In this document: positions 8,091 through 16,489 of the stretch, piece after piece
Layout: each line of letters opens with the position of its first letter
Numbering within the stretch: position 1 is the stretch's first letter
NCBI GenBank assembly: GCA_902524995.1
Contig: CABZFJ010000009.1
Coordinates: forward strand, 1 to 35,901
Length of the DNA stretch: 35,901 nt
Source of the DNA: an uncultured Pelagibacteraceae bacterium
GTDB lineage: Bacteria; Pseudomonadota; Alphaproteobacteria; Pelagibacterales; Pelagibacteraceae
Direction: 5' to 3'
Translations under genes and position numbers: made by a program
The notes under the pieces: generated by a model
What the model was told of the DNA's origin: nothing
Database searches by the model: none
Seen by the model: only the letters and a program-made list of their open reading frames with translations

Positions 8091-10468
8091 TAATTGAATG
8101 GTTTAATTTTAAGCAATAAAGAAGGCAAAAGTGTCAAAACGGAAACCATTGCAAGCAACATAGCAATGCCTGTGAACACACCAAAATAAATTGTAGGTAT
8201 AAAATTAGACATTACTAAAATCGAAAATCCAAAAACTATTGTAATTGATGTATTTAAAATAGCTTTACCAACTGTTGAATGACAAAGTTTTAATGTCTTA
8301 TTATAATTTTTTAATTTTGCATACTCTTCTTTAAATCTATAAATATAATGAATGCTGTTATCTACAGCTATACCTATAGTTATGGCAGCTATTGTTATTG
8401 TCATCATATCAAGTGGTATTTCTAACAATCCTATCAATCCTAATATAAAAAAAGCTGCTATAAAATTTGGAACAACACCTATTAAAGCTAATTTTAAATT
8501 TTTAAAAAGAATTATAAACATTATAAAAATTCCAAGCATAACAAATCCAAGTGTTAAAATTTGAGATTTAAATAAACTTTGTAAAAGATTATTAAACAAA
8601 ATTAATACTCCACCTAATTTATATTCGTCCTTCTTTAAATCTAATTTATTTTCAAGATCTGAATTTATTTTAATTAGTAAATCATTTCTCCTCAGATTAT
8701 CTAGTGAGTCTTTAATTCTTAAGCTTATTCTAGCTTCAGAGTCTTTTATAGATATGTATGGATCAACAATTTCTTTTTTTATATTATCTGGAATCTTAGT
8801 ATATAAGACGCCCATTTCTAAAGAGCCAAGTTCTTTATTATTATTTAATTGAGTAGCAACATCAATTATTGATGAAAAAGAGAGAACTTTTCCAATTGGC
8901 TCTAAAGAATCCAAATAATTATGAACCTTTTTTATCTTATCAATTTTGTCTTTAGTAAACCAATATTTTTCATCATTCTCATCTTCATCTCCCCAATCAT
9001 CCTCTTCATCTTTTGATTTTTGTTCAGCTTCATCTTGTTTTGGAAATTTTAAAATAACTTCAAGCGGTGTTGTACCACCCAACTTTTCATCAATGAGCTT
9101 CATTCCTTTATATATCTCAGTATTCTTATCAAAATAATTTATAAAACTATTTTCAACTTCAAGCTTTGAAATTCCTAATATACTTAAAAGTACAATTATT
9201 AAGGTCGTTCCAAATATTGTATTTTGATTTGAAACTGAAACATTACTAAAAAAATTAGTAATATTGGTGCCTTTTTCTTCTTTTAATGCAACGTTATTAA
9301 AATTAAATAAACTAATTAATGTTGGCAATAAACCAAATGTAATAAGAAATGAAATAATTAGACCAAAAGTCATCATAAATCCAAAATCTATTATTGGTTT
9401 TATTTCACTAAACACCAGAGACAAGAAAGCGAATATAGTTGTCAAAGCTGTATACAAAATAGGCCAAAACATTTTACTCGTTGTTAAAGAAATAATTTTA
9501 AATTTACTTAACTTTGGAAATTGTTTTGAAAGCTGAAGATATCTTGTGCTGATATGAATATTCATAGCCATTGTTAATATCAACATTAAAGCTATAAAAT
9601 TAGATGATATAACGGTAACTTTCCATCCTAAGAGACCTAGAAGTCCAGTCATTATTATAACTGAAAAAAAACAACTGCTTATAGGTACAATTATCCATAT
9701 CAATCTTCTAAATACATACCAAAGAGTTGCTACGATAAATAAAAAAACCCCAAGCCCAAAAACAATTATATCTTTTTTAATAAAAGTCATCATATCATCA
9801 GCAATCATAGGAATACCACCTAAATGAATTGTGCTTGTTGAACTAAAATTTTTTATGACTTGTCTTATCTCTAAAATATTTTGATGATTTTGTTTTTTTA
9901 ATTTATCTTTATATAACTCTTCATCTTCTTTACTTTTAAATTCTTTAACTTTATCTTTTGATTTTAAATAAACTATAATACCAGATGTTTTGCCGTCCTC
10001 ACTTATTACAAAATTTCTAAAAACGGGACTATTCAATATTTCATTAAATCCTCTTACTTTATCAATGTTATCTGATCTTAATGTTGAGTAGTTTTGTAGT
10101 CTCTCAATAAGCGGCTCATCAGAACTACTCAATAAAGGAATATCTAATAATGTAATTACATTATGTACCCATTTAAGTTGTTGAATTTGGTTTTTAAGAT
10201 TTAGTAGATTATTAATAGAAGTATCATCTATCATACTCTTTTTAGGTGTGTAGGTAAGAACTAAAAATTCCTTTGCACCGTATCTTTCGTTTATTTCATT
10301 TAAGTATTTTAAATCAGGATCACCCTCTATTAGCAAAGTTTCAGATGATGCATCAAGCCGAAATTTTTTTGAGTAATATCCAAAAAAACATAAGCAAATT
10401 AATAATAAAATTAGTATTAAGCCTGGCTTTTTTAAAACAATATTTTGATAAAATTTGGCTAACATCAA
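8090..10468 (-). CDS. RND-superfamily exporter, MMPL type
   Basis: A 792-residue inner-membrane protein of the RND superfamily (predicted exporters, COG1033-like). Topology by hydrophobicity: TM1 at about 14-31; a large periplasmic loop about 35-230, starting with DASSETLLIEGDPDLKYLNE; TM2-6 at about 232-390; TM7 at about 418-434; a second loop to about 635; TM8-12 to the C-terminus. Each half has the repeat seen in MMPL proteins, with a hydrophobic stretch carrying charged or polar residues (AMNIHIS near 301 and AVDNSIHYIYRF in the second half). It resembles hopanoid-type HpnN exporters in length but no lipid-synthesis gene is nearby, so the substrate is unknown. The second loop has an acidic insert at 479-500. 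The start could also be the second Met. Confidence 0.85.
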   Translation of the reverse strand: MMLAKFYQNIVLKKPGLILILLLICLCFFGYYSKKFRLDASSETLLIEGDPDLKYLNEINERYGAKEFLVLTYTPKKSMIDDTSINNLLNLKNQIQQLKWVHNVITLLDIPLLSSSDEPLIERLQNYSTLRSDNIDKVRGFNEILNSPVFRNFVISEDGKTSGIIVYLKSKDKVKEFKSKEDEELYKDKLKKQNHQNILEIRQVIKNFSSTSTIHLGGIPMIADDMMTFIKKDIIVFGLGVFLFIVATLWYVFRRLIWIIVPISSCFFSVIIMTGLLGLLGWKVTVISSNFIALMLILTMAMNIHISTRYLQLSKQFPKLSKFKIISLTTSKMFWPILYTALTTIFAFLSLVFSEIKPIIDFGFMMTFGLIISFLITFGLLPTLISLFNFNNVALKEEKGTNITNFFSNVSVSNQNTIFGTTLIIVLLSILGISKLEVENSFINYFDKNTEIYKGMKLIDEKLGGTTPLEVILKFPKQDEAEQKSKDEEDDWGDEDENDEKYWFTKDKIDKIKKVHNYLDSLEPIGKVLSFSSIIDVATQLNNNKELGSLEMGVLYTKIPDNIKKEIVDPYISIKDSEARISLRIKDSLDNLRRNDLLIKINSDLENKLDLKKDEYKLGGVLILFNNLLQSLFKSQILTLGFVMLGIFIMFIILFKNLKLALIGVVPNFIAAFFILGLIGLLEIPLDMMTITIAAITIGIAVDNSIHYIYRFKEEYAKLKNYNKTLKLCHSTVGKAILNTSITIVFGFSILVMSNFIPTIYFGVFTGIAMLLAMVSVLTLLPSLLLKIKPFN

Positions 10469-10490
10469 CTATTAGCTTTTATAATTTAAT

Positions 10491-11906
10491 TTAATTATTT
10501 TGAATATCTTTAAATTTGGTAAACATTGCCTCAAATTCAAGCATTACATTACCTGTAGGACCATGCCTTTGTTTTTGAATAATTAGCTCTGCTAAATGTG
10601 AAACTTCATTCATTTTCGCTTGCCATTCAGCATGTTCAACGGTTGCTGGTCTTGGCTCTTTTCCTTGCAAATAATATGCCTCTCTAAATACAAACATTAC
10701 CACATCAGCATCTTGCTCTATTGATCCAGACTCTCTTAAATCAGATAATTGAGGTTTTTTATCATCTCTTTGTTCTACTGCTCTTGAAAGTTGTGATAGT
10801 GCTAATACTGGGACTGCTAATTCTTTAGCTAGAGCCTTTAATCCTTGTGTAATCTCAGAAATTTCCTGCACTCTTCCATTGTTTGAGTTAGTGGCCCTCA
10901 TAAGTTGAATATAATCTATAACAACCATATTAAGACCGTATAATCTTTTGATTCTTCTTGCCCTATTGCTCAATGCAGCGATTGAAATTGCTGGCGTTTC
11001 ATCAATATACAAAGGCAGTTCTGAAATATCTTTAGACGTTTCGATAAACTTATCAAATTGGTCTTCAGAAATTTTTCCTCTTCTTATATCATTTGACTTT
11101 ATTCTAGATTGTTCTGCAAGAATTCTAGTAGAAAGTTGCTCTGATGACATTTCAAGTGAAAAAAAAGCTATGGAACTTTTTTCACCATTTTCTTGTATTT
11201 TTTTTGCTGCATTGAATGCTATATTTGTTGCTAATGCAGTTTTACCCATCGAGGGTCTTCCAGCAATAATCACAAGATCTGATTTATGCAAACCTCCAAG
11301 TTTATCATCTAAATCTCTCAATCCAGTTGGAACACCAACTATACCCTCTTCATTTTTGTATGCATTAGAGGCCATTTCTATTGTTTGTTTCATAGCTTCA
11401 TCGAATTTTATAATTGATGAATTAAATGATCCTTTTTCAGCGAGATCAAATAAAGATTTTTCATAATTTTCAATTATTCTCTGACCATCAGTTCCCAAGT
11501 CATTAAGTTTTGCTTGGTAAATTATCTCACCAGAAATTTTAATTAATTCTCTTTTTACATATAAGTCAAAAATAAGTTTAGAGTACTCAAGTGCTTGTCT
11601 AGATGAAGTAGAAAATTTCGTTATTTTAACTAAGTACTCTGGTATATTTAAATCATCTTTTTCTTTTTCAAAATAATTTTTTAAAGTTATTGGATTTGCT
11701 AATAAACCCCCATAAATTAATTTTTCTAATGCTTCAAATATTCTTTTATGTATAGGATCATAAAAATTTTTACTTGAAATAATTAAGCTAACTTCGTCAA
11801 ATATTTCATTAGTTAAAAGTATTGAACCTATAACTGATTGTTCTGCCTCAATATTATTTGGTAGTTCATCTGTTTTACTTTTTATAATATTTAATGATTG
11901 TGACAT
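10491..11906 (-). CDS. dnaB: Replicative DNA helicase
   Basis: Hexameric helicase that opens the replication fork. The 471-residue protein has the N-terminal DnaB domain (LPNNIEAEQSVIGSILL from residue 15) and the RecA-like C-terminal ATPase with Walker A GRPSMGKT at 216-223, the FFSLEMSSEQL motif, Walker B MVVIDYIQLM and the C-terminal VLALSQLSRAVEQR and SGSIEQDADVVMFVFR motifs. No intein or insertion is present. It follows rplI on the same strand after 67 bp, the usual alphaproteobacterial order. The next genes normally found, alr and radA, are absent and an RND exporter gene starts 22 bp downstream. Confidence 0.97.
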   Translation of the reverse strand: MSQSLNIIKSKTDELPNNIEAEQSVIGSILLTNEIFDEVSLIISSKNFYDPIHKRIFEALEKLIYGGLLANPITLKNYFEKEKDDLNIPEYLVKITKFSTSSRQALEYSKLIFDLYVKRELIKISGEIIYQAKLNDLGTDGQRIIENYEKSLFDLAEKGSFNSSIIKFDEAMKQTIEMASNAYKNEEGIVGVPTGLRDLDDKLGGLHKSDLVIIAGRPSMGKTALATNIAFNAAKKIQENGEKSSIAFFSLEMSSEQLSTRILAEQSRIKSNDIRRGKISEDQFDKFIETSKDISELPLYIDETPAISIAALSNRARRIKRLYGLNMVVIDYIQLMRATNSNNGRVQEISEITQGLKALAKELAVPVLALSQLSRAVEQRDDKKPQLSDLRESGSIEQDADVVMFVFREAYYLQGKEPRPATVEHAEWQAKMNEVSHLAELIIQKQRHGPTGNVMLEFEAMFTKFKDIQNN

Positions 11907-11973
11907 ATTTAAAAATAATAAATTTATTTAGAAAATTCCAAACTTATTAACTGCTGGGGAAAAAAATGTATAA

Positions 11974-12432
11974 TTATTTATTTACTTCTTGAGAGTCTAC
12001 TCTAATTTTAATCTGTACTTGAATTTCTGAATGCAAATTTAGAATTACATTAAATAATCCAAGTGATTTTATCTCTTTAACAGGTTGTATTAATGATGGA
12101 TTTATCTCAATGTTTTCTTGATCTTCTAAAACTTTAGAAATTTCAGTTGGTTTAACTGATCCGTATAATTCTTTATTTTCGGTACTTAATTTGAATATAT
12201 TGTATTCTTTATTTCTCAGTTTGTTTTCAATTTCTTTCGCCTCATTTTTTTTATCGTGATCTCTTTTATTTAGGTCGTTTTTAATTTTTTCAACTTCTTT
12301 AATATTTTCTTTAGAAGCAAATAGAGCTTTTTTCTTCGAAATTAAATAATTTCGGGCAAAACCTCTTTTAACATCAATTATTTCTCCTATTGATCCAACT
12401 TTTCTTAAATTTTCTAATAAAATTACTTTCAT
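11974..12432 (-). CDS. rplI: 50S ribosomal protein L9
   Basis: Large-subunit protein L9 (152 residues). The N-terminal domain is the part that binds 23S rRNA and has the family signature VILLENLRKVGSIGEIIDVKRGFARNYLI at residues 3-31. A long lysine/glutamate-rich connecting helix (about 40-75) leads to the C-terminal domain (SVKPTEISKVL onwards). Only one base separates it from the rpsR stop. rpsF-rpsR-rplI is a near-universal bacterial operon order. Confidence 0.97.
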   Translation of the reverse strand: MKVILLENLRKVGSIGEIIDVKRGFARNYLISKKKALFASKENIKEVEKIKNDLNKRDHDKKNEAKEIENKLRNKEYNIFKLSTENKELYGSVKPTEISKVLEDQENIEINPSLIQPVKEIKSLGLFNVILNLHSEIQVQIKIRVDSQEVNK

Positions 12433-12433
12433 A

Positions 12434-12703
12434 TTATATAAGGGCTAGATTCCTCGCTCTTTTTATTGATAGAGATAGGTCTCTTTGTTTTTTCTGACTA
12501 ACGGAAGTTATTCTTGAGGGTAAAATTTTACCATTTTCAGATATATATCTTTTTAATAATTTTATATTTTTATAATCTATGATTGGAGCACCTTTTCCTG
12601 ATAAGGGGCATTTTTTCTTAAATTTATATTTTTGATTTGAAAAAACGCTCAATTTTGAAAAATTATTCTGAGTATTTTTTTTTTTTATATTTCTCTTTTT
12701 CAT
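12434..12703 (-). CDS. rpsR: 30S ribosomal protein S18
   Basis: Small-subunit protein S18, which binds 16S rRNA as a heterodimer with S6. The core is typical ([22 protein letters not shown], then [20 protein letters not shown] and the basic C-terminal [10 protein letters not shown]). At 89 residues it is slightly longer than the ~75-80 residue norm because of a lysine/asparagine-rich N-terminal extension of about 30 residues. That extension is encoded partly by an unbroken run of 12 A residues (T on the plus strand at 12675-12686). One base separates the gene from rpsF upstream and from rplI downstream. Confidence 0.96.
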   Translation of the reverse strand: MKKRNIKKKNTQNNFSKLSVFSNQKYKFKKKCPLSGKGAPIIDYKNIKLLKRYISENGKILPSRITSVSQKKQRDLSLSIKRARNLALI

Positions 12704-12704
12704 A

Positions 12705-13046
12705 TTAGTTTTTCTTTACCGGCTCTTCATTTTTTTTAAAATATTCTGTTTCTAAATCTAATTTTTTTACTTTTACTGATAAATATCTTAGTAAATTTTT
12801 ATCTATTTTCTCGTTTTTTTCTAATTCTCTTATTGTATTAGCCTTAGCTTTAATTTTAAAATGTAAAAAATTACCCTTTTTATTTTTCTTAATAAGATAT
12901 GACAAATTCATTAAACCCCAACTCTCAAATTTTAAAATATTTCCATCGTTATCTTGAATTATTTTGCTATACTTGTCTTCAATTTGCCTGATTTGACTCG
13001 GAGAAATATCCTGCCTTGTTATTAATGTATGTTCATAAAAGTTCAT
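12705..13046 (-). CDS. rpsF: 30S ribosomal protein S6
   Basis: Small-subunit protein S6 (113 residues), partner of S18. Family blocks are [22 protein letters not shown] at the start, [30 protein letters not shown] in the centre and a [14 protein letters not shown] strand, followed by a charged tail. It is the first gene of the long minus-strand operon and faces fabD across 84 bp. A 14-bp palindrome lies just upstream of its start codon and no clear Shine-Dalgarno sequence is visible. Confidence 0.96.
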   Translation of the reverse strand: MNFYEHTLITRQDISPSQIRQIEDKYSKIIQDNDGNILKFESWGLMNLSYLIKKNKKGNFLHFKIKAKANTIRELEKNEKIDKNLLRYLSVKVKKLDLETEYFKKNEEPVKKN

Positions 13047-13130
13047 ATATTTTTTCTAGAAAAACAGAGGATATACTATTATAAATTTTTAAATACAATA
13101 TAAAAAAACACTTAATATATTAGCATTTTT
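13047..13130. promoter_or_regulatory. Divergent rpsF / fabD intergenic region
   Basis: This 84-bp spacer must hold the start signals for the 12-gene rpsF operon (minus) and the fabD operon (plus). For rpsF a perfect minus-strand -10 match TATAAT lies at 13083-13078, about 32 bp from the start codon, without a clear -35. A perfect 14-bp palindrome (TTTTTCTAGAAAAA, 13051-13064) lies 5-18 bases before the rpsF ATG. For fabD, TAATAT at 13113-13118 is a possible -10 that would give a very short leader. All promoter calls are by eye. Confidence 0.35.
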
Positions 13131-14060
13131 ATGTTTTCTGTAATTTTTCCAGGTCAAGGTTCGCAAATTAAAGGTATGGCCAAGGAGTTTTTTGATAATT
13201 TTAGTTATGTTAAAGAATTTTTTCAATCAGCTGATGACTTATTAAAAAAAAATTTAAGTAAAATTATATTAGAAGGTCCAAAGGAACTATTAGATCAGAC
13301 AGAAAATACTCAACCTTCTATATTTTTAGTTAGCTACTCAATATTTAAAGTCTTAGAAAAAGAAAGTAATTTAAATCTTAAACAGGCAAAGTTTTATGCA
13401 GGCCACTCTCTGGGTGAATATTCTGCGCTATGTTGCGCAGGTTCAATTAGTTTTGAAAAAACTCTAGATTTATTAAAGCATAGAGGCAAAGCAATGCAAA
13501 ATGCTTTACCTAATGGAGAAGGAGGTATGTACGCAATCTTAGGTGTAGAGATTGAAGAAATCAATAAAATTATTTATGAAAATACTAATAAATTTCAATG
13601 TTTTGTTGCAAACGACAATACATTAGGTCAAGCAGTAGTAAGTGGAAAATTAAATTCTCTAAAATTTCTAGGAGAAGAGTTGAAAAAAAAACATATAAAA
13701 TTTATTCATCTCCCTGTAAGTGCACCCTTTCATTGTCCATTAATGAAAAATGCTAAAGATGAAATGGAAAACAGAATTCTTGAAACTAAATTTAATGATC
13801 CTCAGGTTAGCATTATCTCAAACGTTACTGCTGAACCACAAAATAAATCCGAGAATATTAAAAAATTATTGATACAACAAATTGAGAAGCCGGTGAGGTG
13901 GAGAGAAAGCGTAAATACAATGATAAATAATGGAGTAAATAAATTTATAGAAGTAGGTCCAGGGAAAGTTTTATCTGGCCTAATTAAAAGAATTGATAGA
14001 AAAGTTAAATTAATTCAGGTAAACAATTTAATAGATATAAAAAATATTATAAATGATTGA
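13131..14060 (+). CDS. fabD: Malonyl-CoA:ACP transacylase
   Basis: Loads malonyl units onto acyl carrier protein for fatty acid elongation; cytoplasmic. The 309-residue protein opens with FPGQGSQIKGMA and has the nucleophile Ser93 in GHSLGEYSAL, Arg118 in KHRGKAM, and the catalytic His201 in SAPFHCPLM, closely matching E. coli positions 92, 117 and 201. The C-terminal EKPVRW and VGPGKVLSGL blocks are also present. It heads the plus-strand operon fabD-fabG-acpP-gmk and overlaps fabG by 8 bp. Confidence 0.96.
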   Translation: MFSVIFPGQGSQIKGMAKEFFDNFSYVKEFFQSADDLLKKNLSKIILEGPKELLDQTENTQPSIFLVSYSIFKVLEKESNLNLKQAKFYAGHSLGEYSALCCAGSISFEKTLDLLKHRGKAMQNALPNGEGGMYAILGVEIEEINKIIYENTNKFQCFVANDNTLGQAVVSGKLNSLKFLGEELKKKHIKFIHLPVSAPFHCPLMKNAKDEMENRILETKFNDPQVSIISNVTAEPQNKSENIKKLLIQQIEKPVRWRESVNTMINNGVNKFIEVGPGKVLSGLIKRIDRKVKLIQVNNLIDIKNIIND

Positions 14061-14790
14061 TCTAAAAAATATAAATATAATTTTAACTGGTGCTACGGGG
14101 GGAATTGGCAGTGCAATACTAGAAAAGTTGCACAGCACAAATGCAAATATTATTGCTTGTGGTACAAATCAAGATAAGCTGATTAAAATTAAAGAAAAAT
14201 TCGACTCTGTTATTATAAAAAAATTTGATATTTTGGATCATCCATCTATTGAAAAATTTATAGATCAATGTAATGAGCAATTTGATAATAGAATTGATAT
14301 TTTGATTAATAACGCAGGTATATCTTTAGATAATTTAACAATAAGAATGAAAGATGAGGAATGGAATAAAGTAATAAATTTAAACTTAACCTCAACTTTT
14401 ATGCTAACAAAAAATACTATTAAGAGAATGTTAAAAAATAAAAATGGAAAAATAATAAATATAACATCAGTAGTTGGACATACTGGAAATATAGGTCAGG
14501 CAAATTATGCGGCCTCTAAAGCAGGAGTTATTGGTATGTCAAAAAGCCTTGCATTAGAATATGGAAAAAAAAATATTAAAATTAACTGTATTTCTCCTGG
14601 TTTCATAAAATCAGAAATGACTGACAAAATTAGTGAAAATTTTAAACAGAATTTACATGGCAAAATTGCTTTAGAAAGATTTGGTGACACAGAAGACGTT
14701 GCTAATGCTGTCCTTTTTCTATCTTCTGAGTTGTCAAATTATATAACTGGAGAAACAATTCATGTTAATGGTGGCATGTATTTTAGTTGA
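14053..14790 (+). CDS. fabG: 3-oxoacyl-ACP reductase
   Basis: NADPH-dependent short-chain dehydrogenase that reduces 3-ketoacyl-ACP in the elongation cycle. The 245 residues carry the nucleotide-binding TGATGGIGSA at 12-21, NNAGIS at 86-91, and the catalytic Ser139, Tyr152 and Lys156 (NITSVVGHTGNIGQANYAAS, then K). The ending VNGGMYFS is typical of FabG rather than other SDRs. It overlaps fabD by 8 bp and is followed by acpP, which supports the specific assignment. Confidence 0.95.
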   Translation: MIDLKNINIILTGATGGIGSAILEKLHSTNANIIACGTNQDKLIKIKEKFDSVIIKKFDILDHPSIEKFIDQCNEQFDNRIDILINNAGISLDNLTIRMKDEEWNKVINLNLTSTFMLTKNTIKRMLKNKNGKIINITSVVGHTGNIGQANYAASKAGVIGMSKSLALEYGKKNIKINCISPGFIKSEMTDKISENFKQNLHGKIALERFGDTEDVANAVLFLSSELSNYITGETIHVNGGMYFS

Positions 14791-14814
14791 CAAAATAATA
14801 TAAGTATTTATTAA
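14787..14814 (+). promoter_or_regulatory. Candidate acpP promoter overlapping the fabG stop
   Basis: A perfect -35 hexamer TTGACA at 14787-14792 overlaps the fabG stop codon (14788-14790). It is followed after 16 bp by TATTAA at 14809-14814, a four-of-six -10 match. Transcription would start near 14821, about 18 bp before the acpP ATG. ACP is among the most abundant proteins, and in E. coli acpP also has a strong promoter of its own, so a separate promoter here makes sense. Identified by eye. Confidence 0.5.
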
Positions 14815-14838
14815 CAAAATTTAACGTATGGGGAAAAA

Positions 14839-15078
14839 ATGTCAGATGATATTTCAAGTAAAGTAAAAAAAATTGTAGCTGATCATTTGGGAATAGATGA
14901 ATCAAAAGTAACTGAAGAGTCAAGTTTCATAGATGATCTTGGTGCCGACAGTTTAGATACTGTTGAACTAGTAATGGCTTTCGAGGAAGAATTTGGTTCA
15001 GAGATTTCAGATAGCGATGCAGAAAAAATACTTACTGTGGGTGATGCTGTTAAATTTATTGAAAATAAAGCAAACTAA
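14839..15078 (+). CDS. acpP: Acyl carrier protein
   Basis: A 79-residue acidic four-helix carrier protein that holds growing acyl chains on a phosphopantetheine arm attached to Ser38 in [15 protein letters not shown]. Length and sequence ([16 protein letters not shown] at the start, [19 protein letters not shown] end) are standard. A GGGGA ribosome-binding sequence lies five to nine bases upstream of the ATG, stronger than most in this window and in keeping with high expression. In most alphaproteobacteria fabF, mltG and yicC follow; here gmk starts 12 bp after the stop. Confidence 0.97.
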   Translation: MSDDISSKVKKIVADHLGIDESKVTEESSFIDDLGADSLDTVELVMAFEEEFGSEISDSDAEKILTVGDAVKFIENKAN

Positions 15079-15090
15079 TTTCTAAAATAA

Positions 15091-15714
15091 ATGTCCAGCT
15101 TTAAAAAAGGTGGAATGATAATTCTCTCATCACCTTCTGGCGCTGGGAAAACAACACTCGTTAAAAAAATCTCAAAAAATAAAAAATATTTAGTCTCTAT
15201 TTCTCATACTACTAGACCTCCAAGACCTTCAGAAAAAAATGGAAAAGACTATTACTTTATCTCAAAAAACAATTTCAAAAAACTCATTAAAAAGGGTGAA
15301 TTTTTAGAACATGCTAAAGTTTTTGATAATTACTACGGCTCATCAAAAAATTTGGTTACAACTAAACTGAGACAAGGAAAAAATATAATTTTTGATATTG
15401 ATTGGCAAGGAACAAGACAAATTAGAAATAAAAAATTAAACTATAAATTAATTACAATTTTTATTTTGCCACCCTCAAGAGATGAATTAATAAAAAGACT
15501 TATTAAAAGAGAAAAAAAAAATATGAAAACCGTAAAAAAAAGAATGAAGAGTTTCAAAAAAGATTTATCCAAATGGAAAGAATACGATTTAGTAGTTATA
15601 AATGACGACTTAAATGAATGTTATAAAAAAATTATGTTTGCAATTAATAATTCCAAAAAAATCAAATTTAGTAAAAATTATATTAAAGAACACATAAACA
15701 ATTTATTAGCTTAA
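15091..15714 (+). CDS. gmk: Guanylate kinase
   Basis: Phosphorylates GMP to GDP with ATP. The 207-residue protein has the P-loop PSGAGKTT at 15-22, the GMP-binding SHTTRPPRPSEKNGKDYYFI block, FLEHAKVFDNYYGSSK and the FDIDWQGTRQIR strand, all family hallmarks. The C-terminal half is unusually lysine-rich, as in many proteins of this genome. The end overlaps the convergent rsmA gene by 9 bp (15706-15714). Confidence 0.96.
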   Translation: MSSFKKGGMIILSSPSGAGKTTLVKKISKNKKYLVSISHTTRPPRPSEKNGKDYYFISKNNFKKLIKKGEFLEHAKVFDNYYGSSKNLVTTKLRQGKNIIFDIDWQGTRQIRNKKLNYKLITIFILPPSRDELIKRLIKREKKNMKTVKKRMKSFKKDLSKWKEYDLVVINDDLNECYKKIMFAINNSKKIKFSKNYIKEHINNLLA

Positions 15715-16485
15715 ATTTTCGTATATACGACAAATTTCTAAATATTTATTTTTTGAAATATTTTGTGGTCTTAAATTCAAATTGATATCCAATTTTTTTG
15801 CAATACCTTCGAAGTCATCAAAAAGGAATTTCATGGGTTTTCTAATCATTTTACGTCTTTCCCTAAAAAAAATATTAGTTATATGTTCAAGATTTTTTGT
15901 TTTGTTTAATTTTTGAAAGTTTAATTTAGGCGTTAAGGTTAATAGTGTGCTCCATACTTTGGGTTGTGGATAAAAATATTTAGGATTTATGTCAATTATT
16001 TTAATTTTATCCATCTTCCATGATGTAAGTATTGACAATCTTCCATAATTTTTTGAATTTTCTTTTGCTAAAATTCTGTCTGCAACTTCTTTTTGGAATA
16101 TGAAAATAAATTTATTATACTTTTGTTTTAAATTATCTATTTTAACAAAAGAAGTTAAAATTTTAGTCGAGATATTATAAGGCAAGTTGCCAAATACCTT
16201 TATTGGTGAATTAAAATTAAATAAATTGTAGCATTCTAATATATCTTTATTAATTATTTCGATATCTTTTCCAAATTTTTTTTTTAATTGGACTACTAAA
16301 TTAGTGTCTTTTTCTACAACTATTAATTTCTTTGGATTTTGTAATAAAATTTTATGTGTTAAATTTCCTGTTCCAGGTCCTATTTCTAATATAGTATCAC
16401 TTTCCAATATATCGCCAGCTTTAACAATATTTAATAACAAGCTATCATCATTTAAAAAATTTTGACCCAAGCTTTTTTTTGGCAT
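15706..16485 (-). CDS. rsmA: 16S rRNA dimethyladenosine transferase (KsgA/RsmA)
   Basis: SAM-dependent methyltransferase that dimethylates two adjacent adenines near the 3' end of 16S rRNA late in 30S assembly. The 259 residues begin with KKSLGQNFLNDDSLL, have the SAM motif LEIGPGTGNLT at 33-43, the acidic VVEKD (56-60) and the catalytic NLPYNIS at 100-106. The C-terminal PKVWSTLL and FFRERRKMIRK blocks are also family-specific. It follows pdxA by 4 bp, a conserved order (surA-pdxA-rsmA). Confidence 0.95.
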   Translation of the reverse strand: MPKKSLGQNFLNDDSLLLNIVKAGDILESDTILEIGPGTGNLTHKILLQNPKKLIVVEKDTNLVVQLKKKFGKDIEIINKDILECYNLFNFNSPIKVFGNLPYNISTKILTSFVKIDNLKQKYNKFIFIFQKEVADRILAKENSKNYGRLSILTSWKMDKIKIIDINPKYFYPQPKVWSTLLTLTPKLNFQKLNKTKNLEHITNIFFRERRKMIRKPMKFLFDDFEGIAKKLDINLNLRPQNISKNKYLEICRIYENLS

Positions 16486-16489
16486 TTGG

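Noticed and set aside
10948..11466. 172-codon open frame on the plus strand inside dnaB
   Set aside because: It is antisense to the conserved Walker motifs of dnaB, and its translation has no family resemblance and no start signals.
11907..11973. Separate dnaB promoter or leader structure in the 67-bp gap after rplI
   Set aside because: A TTGGAA hexamer is present on the minus strand but no acceptable -10 lies at proper spacing; co-transcription with rplI is as likely.
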